Assembly (NCBI RefSeq): GCF_014195505.1
Contig: NZ_JACIBV010000001.1
Span: 5,766,001 to 5,830,000, forward strand
DNA from: Nonomuraea dietziae
Lineage (GTDB): Bacteria; Actinomycetota; Actinomycetes; Streptosporangiales; Streptosporangiaceae
Length of the DNA: 64,000 nucleotides
Direction: 5' to 3'
Below the pieces are notes generated by a model. The model was not told the origin of the DNA. It saw only the letters and a list, made by a program, of their open reading frames with translations, and did no database searches. Both the position numbers and the translations under genes were made by a program. Positions 16,736 to 23,045 of this stretch are shown here, one piece after another; position 1 is the stretch's first letter, and each line of letters begins with the position of its first letter.

Positions 16736-17230
16736 ATGTCCATCCTCATGCCGATCCTGATCGGTCTGATCGCCGTCACCCTCATCTCCCTGATCCCCGA
16801 GCCGCACCGGCGCACGGTCAACGCCGTGATCGTGGCCGGCGCGGGCGCCGCCTACCTCAGCGGCGGCGGGCTCGGTTACGCGGAGTTCGTGCTGCCGATC
16901 GTCATGACGTACGTCGCCTACCGGGGGCTGACCAGCTATGCCTGGATCGGCGTCGGCTGGCTGCTGCACACCGTGTGGGACGTCATCCACCACCTCAAGG
17001 GCGCCCCGATCCTTCCCTTCGCCGAGCACTCCTCGTTCGGCTGCGCCATCTGCGACCCGGTGATCGCGCTGTGGTGCTTCGCGGGCGGGCCCTCCGTCAT
17101 CGGCTGGATCCGCGCCCGCTTCTCCCGCGAACCCGCGACCTCAGCCCCCTCCGGTACTCAGGCCCCCTCCGGTACGAATGCCACGTCCGGTACGAATGCC
17201 ACGTCCGCCGGGCCGTCCGCTGCCGGGTAG
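16736..17230 (+). CDS. DUF6010 family membrane protein
   Basis: 164 residues with about four helices: MSILMPILIGLIAVTLISLI, AVIVAGAGAAYLSGGGLGYA, and then the conserved WIGVGWLLHTVWDVIHHLKG block with paired histidines and the SSFGCAICDPVIALWC segment. This matches the DUF6010 family, whose function is unknown. The last 35 residues are a Ser/Gly/Thr-rich tail made of three near-perfect repeats of SGTNAT/SGTQAP, encoded by an 18-bp tandem repeat and probably added by slippage. It is divergent from the second GlxA-type regulator. Confidence 0.75.
   Translation: MSILMPILIGLIAVTLISLIPEPHRRTVNAVIVAGAGAAYLSGGGLGYAEFVLPIVMTYVAYRGLTSYAWIGVGWLLHTVWDVIHHLKGAPILPFAEHSSFGCAICDPVIALWCFAGGPSVIGWIRARFSREPATSAPSGTQAPSGTNATSGTNATSAGPSAAG
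17150..17203 (+). repeat. 18-bp tandem repeat inside the DUF6010 gene
   Basis: Copies start at 17150, 17168 and 17186, each beginning TCCGGTAC, with a partial fourth at 17204. The unit is a multiple of three, so it lengthens the C-terminal tail without breaking the frame. Confidence 0.85.
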
Positions 17231-17349
17231 GCCCTCCTGACCCGCGGCTACCATCGACAGGTAGGAGATCGACGGGACACCGGCCTCGGCCCCTTGCGGT
17301 TGCTGGCGGGCGCGCCGGCAAGACGACCCGTCCGGTGCTGTTCACGTGC

Positions 17350-17390
17350 AGCGGGTGACGGGAGTCGAACCCGTGCTGGCAGCTTGGGAA
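17350..17390 (-). pseudogene. 3' half of a tRNA-Gly(CCC) gene
   Basis: The minus strand reads TTCCCAA (a 7-base anticodon loop with CCC), then the T-arm CGGGTTCGACTCCCG and acceptor half CACCCGC followed by T. These match the 3' half of actinobacterial tRNA-Gly. The 5' half is missing: sequence left of the loop does not pair with the anticodon stem. Such 3' halves are typical leftovers of integration into tRNA genes. Confidence 0.7.
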
Positions 17391-17444
17391 CAGCAATGAT
17401 CAGGGCTTGTCGGGGCGCTGAGCTGGGTGGGAAGCCGGTCCTGA

Positions 17445-18001
17445 GTGACCGTGGTTGACCCTCGTTACGCGCTCGCCAACCGTGTGACCCACCCGCGCAA
17501 CGTCAACCTGCGCGAGGTCGACATAGCCCCCAAGCTTGACCGCTGGCTGGGGTGCCTGTTCACTCCGTCGAACATCGACCGCACCTTGGACCTCCTGGTC
17601 ACGGCGCATGAAGCGCCGCCCCGGAGATGTACGAGAGTGAGGCCATCAAACGGCAGATGGCCGAATGCGATCGGAAGCTGGCCCGCCACCGCGCGGCCCT
17701 GGAAGTCGGCGCCGACCCCGTGCTCATTGCGAGTTGGATGACCGAGGAACAAGGTCGAAAGAATGAGCCAGAACACAGACTCAGGCGTCTACCCATTGCT
17801 CAGTCTCGATCCTTAGATCGAGACGGCCTGGTCGCGTCCTTGCGCGAACCGGGCAGTCTGGTTGAGGTCCTGGAGAGGGCCGATCCAACCCGCAAGGCAA
17901 GGATCTACACGCACCTCGACCTGGAGCTGGTCTACCACCCCTCACAACACAAAGTCCTGGTCGCTGTTTCCAGCAACCAGGACCATATGGGGTACGGGTC
18001 T
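17445..18001 (+). pseudogene. C-terminal remnant of a serine recombinase, frameshifted (copy B)
   Basis: Two frames together give about 180 residues of the C-terminal part of a zinc-ribbon-type serine recombinase. The first part reads YALANRVTHPRNVNLRE and LDRWLGCLFTPSNIDRTLD. A frame change near 17610-17630 leads to RQMAECDRKLARHRAALEVG and finally VEVLERADPTRKARIYTHL. These match the usual order HPR.V.LRE, coiled coil, and terminal strand. The catalytic N-terminal domain is absent and a stop codon precedes 17445, so it cannot be an active enzyme. It runs straight into the 3' end of tRNA-Leu. Confidence 0.75.
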
Positions 18002-18025
18002 GTGTCCGAGGGGGGACTTGAACCC
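18002..18025. repeat. tRNA-Leu 3' end, partner of the repeat at 14863-14886
   Basis: This is the intact 3' end of the tRNA-Leu gene on the opposite strand. Its copy at 14863-14886 lies 3139 bp away in the same orientation, bounding a segment with GlxA, DUF6010, a tRNA-Gly fragment and recombinase copy B. Confidence 0.55.
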
Positions 18026-18088
18026 CCATGCCCCGCAAAGGGCACTAGCACCTCAAGCTAGCGCGTCTGCCTATTCCGCCACCCGGAC
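18003..18088 (-). tRNA. tRNA-Leu(GAG)
   Basis: The 86-nt minus-strand gene begins GTCCGGGTGGCGGAATAGG, pairs its acceptor with CTCGGAC (one G-T wobble), and has the long variable arm of a class II tRNA. The anticodon loop TTGAGGT gives GAG, read between GCTAGC-type stem arms. The T-arm is GGGGGTTCAAGTCCCCC. The terminal CCA is not encoded. A recombinase remnant ends at its 3' end, so it served as an integration site. Confidence 0.95.
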
Positions 18089-18196
18089 TTGGTGCCTGCA
18101 CGCGAGACCGTCATCCCGCGTCGGCTCAGTAAGGTTAGCAAACTCTGCGGGGTGCGTCATACCGTGATTCCTCAAGACCCGATCGAAGGAGTCCGC

Positions 18197-19471
18197 ATGA
18201 CCCCGCGCACCGGCGAGGACGAGGTCGTCGACCTCTGCCGAGACCTCATCCGCATCGACTCGACGAACGCGGGAGACAACGCAGGCCCCGGCGAGCGGCA
18301 GGCCGCGGAGTACGTGGCCGAGAAGCTCGAAGAGGTGGGCCTGGAGGCCCGCATCCTCGAGAGCGACGACCGCAGGTCCAACGTGATCGCCCGCATCGAG
18401 GGCGAGGATTCGAGCAGGGGAGCGCTGCTCCTGCACGGTCATCTGGACGTCGTGCCGTTCGACGCCGGCGACTGGCGGCACCATCCGCTGTCCGGGGAGA
18501 TCGCCGACGGGTGCGTCTGGGGCAGGGGCGCCGTGGACATGAAGGACATGGACGCGATGATCCTGGCCGTCGCCAGGCAGTGGGCGAGCGCGGGCAGGCG
18601 CCCTCCGCGCGACGTGGTGCTGATGTTCACCGCCGACGAGGAGGCGGGCGGCGCCTACGGGGCCAACTTCCTGGTCGACAACCACAAGGAGCTGTTCGAG
18701 GGGGTCACCGAGGCCATCGGCGAGGTCGGCGGCTTCAGCGTCTCCCTCGGCGACAGGAGGCTCTACCTCATCGAGGCGGCGGAGAAGGGCATGGCGTGGA
18801 TGCGGCTGAGGGCGAAGGGCCGCGCGGGCCACGGCTCGATGCTGAACGCCGACAACGCCGTCACCGAGCTCGCCGACGCGGTCGCCCGCATCGGCCGTCA
18901 CGAATGGCCCGTACGGCTGACGCCCACGGTCAAGCGCCTGCTGGACGAGCTGGAGATAGGCCCTGACGAGATCGACAGGCTCGGCCCGCTGGCCCGCATG
19001 ATCGGCGCGGTGCTCCGCAACACCGCCAACCCCACGATGCTCCAGGGCGGCTACAAGGCCAACGTGATCCCGCAGAGCGCCGAGGCCGTGGTGGACGGGC
19101 GGTTCCTGCCGGGCTACGAGGAGGAGTTCTTCGCCACGATCGACGAGCTGCTCGGTCCGAACGTCACCAGGGAGTTCGTCCAGCACCAGGTGGCGCTGGA
19201 GTTCGCCTTCGAGGGGCCGCTGGTGCGGGCGATGGCGCAGGCGCTCACCGAGGAGGACCCCGACGGGCTCGCCGTGCCGTACACCCTCTCAGGGGGGACG
19301 GACCTCAAGGCGTTCAGCAGGCTGGGCATCACCGGGTACGGCTTCGCGCCGCTCAAGCTCCCTGCCGACCTGGACTTCTCAGGGATGTTTCATGGGGTGG
19401 ACGAGCGGGTGCCGGTCGATTCGCTCCGGTTCGGGGTCAGGGTGCTTGACCGATTCCTAGCTCTCTCCTGA
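18197..19471 (+). CDS. M20 family metallopeptidase
   Basis: 424 residues, cytoplasmic. The first zinc motif LLLHGHLDVVP puts His82 and Asp84 in place; GRGAVDMKD supplies the bridging Asp; MFTADEEAGG holds the catalytic and ligand Glu pair; the C-terminal zinc His is in GMFHGVDERVP. The dimerisation lid occupies the middle (AGHGSMLNADNAV). Such enzymes remove N-terminal or acyl groups from peptides or amino acids; the substrate cannot be told. Start ATG 18197 is set by GAAGGAG six bases ahead, giving up an upstream open stretch that overlaps the tRNA. Confidence 0.9.
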   Translation: MTPRTGEDEVVDLCRDLIRIDSTNAGDNAGPGERQAAEYVAEKLEEVGLEARILESDDRRSNVIARIEGEDSSRGALLLHGHLDVVPFDAGDWRHHPLSGEIADGCVWGRGAVDMKDMDAMILAVARQWASAGRRPPRDVVLMFTADEEAGGAYGANFLVDNHKELFEGVTEAIGEVGGFSVSLGDRRLYLIEAAEKGMAWMRLRAKGRAGHGSMLNADNAVTELADAVARIGRHEWPVRLTPTVKRLLDELEIGPDEIDRLGPLARMIGAVLRNTANPTMLQGGYKANVIPQSAEAVVDGRFLPGYEEEFFATIDELLGPNVTREFVQHQVALEFAFEGPLVRAMAQALTEEDPDGLAVPYTLSGGTDLKAFSRLGITGYGFAPLKLPADLDFSGMFHGVDERVPVDSLRFGVRVLDRFLALS

Positions 19472-19578
19472 AAAGCCCTTGCGGCCACCTTGAGTACTGC
19501 TACGGTTACCGAGCGTTGAGGGGTGAGTCCACGGACTGGCCTCACATGTGAGGTCGGTTCTGGAGCTCGGGAGGTCAC

Positions 19579-20163
19579 GTGGCACGCATGCCGGTGCAGC
19601 GGTGGAGGGCGAAGTCCCTCCCTGCTCGGCGCGTGCCCGTGGCTGTCTTCGAAGAGCGTGCGACCACCGATCGGGCCGCCCGGATGGCGCGGTTCGCGGC
19701 CGGCGCCCGCCCGGTCATCGCACGAGCACTCACGGTAGGCGGCCTGCTGGTCGCCGGTTGGCTGCTCGCCATGCTCTTCGGGCTGCTCGCAGCAGCTCCG
19801 GCAGCCGCGGAGACCACCGCGGCCACAGGAGCCGACACCTCTCAATCCGTCGCCGGTTTCCCCACGGCAGACGGCGCCGCCCTGGTGCTGGACAACACCG
19901 AGGCAATGGCCGGGGCTGAAGTGGACGGGCTCACCAGCCAGTCGAAGCCCGGCTTCCCCGCACCTTCCTCCGCCGGCAAGAGCATGGGCGCCAAGGGCTT
20001 GGCGCCGAACGGCGGAGGCAACGGCCCGTTCGGGCCTGGCATGGGGGACATCGCGAGGTCCGTCATCGACCCGCGTGAGACGGCTCAGCGCGCCCCCCTG
20101 GCGTGCGTGCTGCCCCCGGTCTTCCGCACAGCAGCGGACGACCCTTCTTTCTCACCTGACTGA
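19579..20163 (+). CDS. Secreted or membrane-anchored protein of unknown function upstream of chaplin
   Basis: 194 residues from GTG 19579, with GGGAGG just ahead. A basic 47-residue N-terminus (RWRAKSLPARRVPVAV) leads to one hydrophobic helix ending in AAAPAAAE, a likely signal or anchor. The outer part has two similar motifs, QSVAGFPTADG and QSKPGFPAPSS, and a Gly/Pro-rich NGGGNGPFGPG stretch, then two cysteines at most. I recognise no family. It lies 180 bp upstream of the multi-domain chaplin on the same strand, so a role at the cell surface during aerial growth is a reasonable guess. Confidence 0.6.
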   Translation: MARMPVQRWRAKSLPARRVPVAVFEERATTDRAARMARFAAGARPVIARALTVGGLLVAGWLLAMLFGLLAAAPAAAETTAATGADTSQSVAGFPTADGAALVLDNTEAMAGAEVDGLTSQSKPGFPAPSSAGKSMGAKGLAPNGGGNGPFGPGMGDIARSVIDPRETAQRAPLACVLPPVFRTAADDPSFSPD

Positions 20164-20343
20164 TTCCGCTCAAGAGCAGGAGCGTGGGCTGAGTCCCCTC
20201 CGCAGAGCGTGTGACACATCAGTCATCGCTGGTTCGCGTATCCGAGTTCCCCGCTGTGCGTGGTCGTCAGAGGACCTCGCTCGGCCTCGGCTGTCCGCGG
20301 CCAGGTCAGGTATTCCCCCCAAGAACCACTAGGAGCATTCATC

Positions 20344-22305
20344 ATGCGTACGTGGGCTAAGGCATCGACCCCTGCGGCTCTGCTCGCGGTAGCGGTCATG
20401 TCCTTCGGCAGCGGCACCGCTGTCGCCGACACCTCTGGAGACTCCTCCATCGGCGGCGGCAACCAGGTCAACCTGCCGATCTCACTTCCCGTCGACATCA
20501 GCGGCAACTCCGTCGCCGCGGCCGGCGAGTCCACCGCCAACTCGGAGGGCGGCGCCTCGGTCGAGAACGTCGGCCAGAGCGGCGGCATCCCGAACAAGAC
20601 CTCGGGCAACAGCAGCGTCCTGGGCGGCAACCAGGTCAACGCGCCGATCAGCGCCCCGATCAACGCCTGTGGCAACGCGCTGTCGCTGTTCGGCAGCTCC
20701 GAGGCGGGCTGCAAGGGCGGCGCCACCGTCAAGAACACCGGCAAGGGCGGCGCGGGAGGCAACAGGACCTCCGGCGACAGCAGCGTCCTGGGCGGCAACC
20801 AGGTGACCGCGCCGATCAGCGCGCCGATCAACGCCTGCGGCAACGCGCTGGCGATCTTCGGGGACGCCACGGCAGGGTGCAAGGGCGGCTCCGCCGTCAA
20901 GAACACCGGCGTGGGCGCCGGCGGCAACACCACCTCGGGCAGGAACTCCGTCCTGGGCGGCAACCAGGTGATCGCGCCGATCAGCGGCCCGATCAACATC
21001 TGCGGCAACGCGATCGCGGTCTTCGGCCAGGCCTTCGCCGGGTGCAAGGGCGGCTCCAGCGTCACCAACGGCGGCGACAGGCCGGGTCACGGCTATCACC
21101 GCGGCCCGGGGCGCCTCGCCTCCTCGGGCAACGACACCGACGGCCGCTTCGGCGCCGGCAGCGGCAACCAGGTGATCGCGCCGATCAGCCTGCCGATCAC
21201 CGCCTGCGGCAACGCCGTGGGCAACGCCCCCGCCGGGTGCAAGGGCGGCAGCACGGTCGAGAACACCGCCGCGGGCAGCGGCGCCGGTGGCAACACCACC
21301 TCGGGCCGCTCGGGAGTCCTGTCGGGCAACCAGGTGATCGCGCCGATCACCGCCCCCGTCAACGTCTGCGGCAACGCGGTCGCGCTCGCCGGCCAGGCCT
21401 TCGCCGGGTGCAAGGGCGGCGTCTCGGTCAAGAACGGCGGCAAGGGCGCGGGCGGCAACAGGACCTCCGGCCAGTCGGGCGTGGGCTCGGGCAACCAGGT
21501 GATCGCTCCGATCACCGCTCCGATCAACGCCTGCGGCAACGCCGTGGCGGCGCTGGGTCTGGCCGAGGCCCACTGCAAGGGCGGGGCGAGCGTCTCACCG
21601 AAGCACGGCGTGGGCGGTGGCGGCAACACCACCTCAGGCAGGTCCGGTGTCCTCGCGGGCAACCAGGTGGTCGCGCCGATCACCGCTCCCGTCAACGTCT
21701 GCGGCAACGCGGTGGCCGTCCTGGGTGACGCCGCCGCCGGGTGCCTCGGTGGCGCCCGGGTCGGCAAGCCGGTCGACGAGCACGACCACGGGTACGACCA
21801 CTGGACGCGTTCCAGCGGCAAGGTCGCCAACTCCAAGGCCAGCGGTCTGCTGCCCGCTCTTCCTGTCGTCCCCGCCATGGCAGGGCTGAAGGATGTGGGC
21901 AACGTCACCCAGCAGATGCGCGGCTCGGGGCTGCCCGCGCTGCCCGTCGTCGGTGACCTCACCAGCACGCTCGGCCTGCCCGCACTGCCTGGCCTGCCCG
22001 GTCTGCCCGGCCAGCCCGCCACGCCGACCGAGCGTCAGGGCAAGGCGACTCCCGCCTCGAACAGCCCCGTCTCGGCCCTCGGCCCCGCCACCGACCTCGT
22101 TTCCTCGACCCCGGTCGGCGGGGCGGTCGGCTCCGCCACCGGCGCCCTGCCCGTCGGTGACCTCGGCCTGATGAGCGCCGCTCAGCCGGCCGGCGTCACG
22201 GGGATGAACTCCAACTCACTGTTCGCGCTGGTCATGGGCGCCATGTTCGCCGCTTCGGCGACGCTGTTCGCGACGACCCGCCGGCTGCGCTTCGGCAAGA
22301 AGTAG
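20344..22305 (+). CDS. Eight-domain chaplin with C-terminal membrane anchor
   Basis: 653 residues. A signal peptide (about 28 residues, ending GTAVADTSGD) is followed by eight chaplin-like units of roughly 60-75 residues, each with GNQV.API..P and CGNA. Units 2-8 hold the Cys pair (ACGNAL to GCKGG) that can form a disulfide; unit 1 has DISGNSV and no cysteine. The C-terminal third is Pro/Leu-rich (LPALPGLPGLPGQP), then one helix and the basic tail RRLRFGKK. Known chaplins have one or two such domains and coat aerial hyphae as amyloid fibrils. No LPxTG sorting signal is seen, so this one is probably held by its last helix. Start ATG 20344 follows AGGAG. Internal repeats are strong at DNA level. 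Confidence 0.92.
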   Translation: MRTWAKASTPAALLAVAVMSFGSGTAVADTSGDSSIGGGNQVNLPISLPVDISGNSVAAAGESTANSEGGASVENVGQSGGIPNKTSGNSSVLGGNQVNAPISAPINACGNALSLFGSSEAGCKGGATVKNTGKGGAGGNRTSGDSSVLGGNQVTAPISAPINACGNALAIFGDATAGCKGGSAVKNTGVGAGGNTTSGRNSVLGGNQVIAPISGPINICGNAIAVFGQAFAGCKGGSSVTNGGDRPGHGYHRGPGRLASSGNDTDGRFGAGSGNQVIAPISLPITACGNAVGNAPAGCKGGSTVENTAAGSGAGGNTTSGRSGVLSGNQVIAPITAPVNVCGNAVALAGQAFAGCKGGVSVKNGGKGAGGNRTSGQSGVGSGNQVIAPITAPINACGNAVAALGLAEAHCKGGASVSPKHGVGGGGNTTSGRSGVLAGNQVVAPITAPVNVCGNAVAVLGDAAAGCLGGARVGKPVDEHDHGYDHWTRSSGKVANSKASGLLPALPVVPAMAGLKDVGNVTQQMRGSGLPALPVVGDLTSTLGLPALPGLPGLPGQPATPTERQGKATPASNSPVSALGPATDLVSSTPVGGAVGSATGALPVGDLGLMSAAQPAGVTGMNSNSLFALVMGAMFAASATLFATTRRLRFGKK

Positions 22306-22492
22306 GCGGCGCGGCACCGGTTGACCACGGTACGGCACCGCCCGCAGCCGGCGGGTGAGTAGCCGAGGACCCTCTGCCCGCTCCCATCCAGGGGGCGGGC
22401 AAAGCCCGTTTCCCGCAAAGGGAGCACAGACGTTCCGCCCGCACCCAGCGACTCGTCGCGGCCCTGACCCTGACTCCGCCGTGCGGGTGGAG

Positions 22493-22628
22493 GTGGATGC
22501 TTTGCCCGTGCTGGTGTGGTGGTCGCGGCCTTGGCCGTGATCTTCTCAGTGCGGGCGAAGGTGGATGCTTTGCCCGTGCTGGTGTGGTGGTCGCGGCCCT
22601 GGCCGTGATCTCCTCAGAACGGGCAAAG
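22493..22628. repeat. Two tandem copies of a 68-bp unit
   Basis: Copies start at 22493 and 22561 and differ at only a few bases. Each contains CTTTGCCCG and ends in GGGCRAAG, complementary sequences that also form the hairpin at 22636-22678. A shorter GGGCAAAGCCCG lies near 22397. The array fills most of the gap between the chaplin and DUF5703 genes. Confidence 0.85.
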
Positions 22629-22635
22629 GTTAGAC

Positions 22636-22678
22636 GCTTTGCCCGTTCTGGGGGGCGCGGCCCCAGAACGGGCAAAGC
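22636..22678. terminator. Perfect 18-bp hairpin between convergent genes
   Basis: Arms beginning GCTTTGCCCGTTCTGGGG (22636-22653) and its exact complement (22661-22678) flank a 7-base loop. It lies between the 3' ends of the chaplin gene and the convergent DUF5703 gene, so it can end transcription from both sides. Confidence 0.75.
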
Positions 22679-22682
22679 CATG

Positions 22683-22868
22683 TCAGAGAGTTCGTCGGAC
22701 GCGGATGATCTTGCGGCGTAGCCGTACATGTCTGCTGCCGTCGGGGTACAGTCGCACCCTGGCCAGTTCCCACTGCCCGTATTCAGCATGTTCGGTCAGC
22801 ATCTGACGTGCGGCTTCACGCGACGTGTCGCGAGGGATATAGACATCCATGTAGGAGTAGGCCAGCAC
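22683..22868 (-). CDS. DUF5703 family small protein
   Basis: 61 residues: a short beta-like start with IPRDTSREAAR, then LLTEHAEYGQWELARVRL-type text (here MLTEHAEYGQWELARVRLY) and a basic end VRLRRKIIRVRRTL. This is the DUF5703 pattern, a small actinobacterial protein of unknown function often found next to topA. GTG 22868 is taken as start; an ATG at residue 7 would cut into the conserved region. It is divergent from topA. Confidence 0.8.
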   Translation of the reverse strand: MLAYSYMDVYIPRDTSREAARQMLTEHAEYGQWELARVRLYPDGSRHVRLRRKIIRVRRTL

Positions 22869-23045
22869 AGCGATTAGTCTCCAGGGTGAGTTAGGGAGCT
22901 ACGGCACTCACTCGGCCTTATTCTGCGTCCTTGAGTGAGACAGTGACCCCGGGGGAAGGAAAATCCCCCGACACGGGTTACCTTTCAGATCTGTGCCCGC
23001 TCCCGGCAGGGGGATACGCAAGCGAACAGCGAGGTAGGAAGCAGC

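Noticed and set aside
17097..17396. A minus-strand frame beginning LFPSCQHGFDSRHP
   Set aside because: Its start is the tRNA-Gly fragment read as protein, a common artefact.
20344..22305. Regular repeats considered as a CRISPR array
   Set aside because: They are protein-coding chaplin units in one frame, with period 200 bp or so, not short repeats with unique spacers. No cas genes are present.
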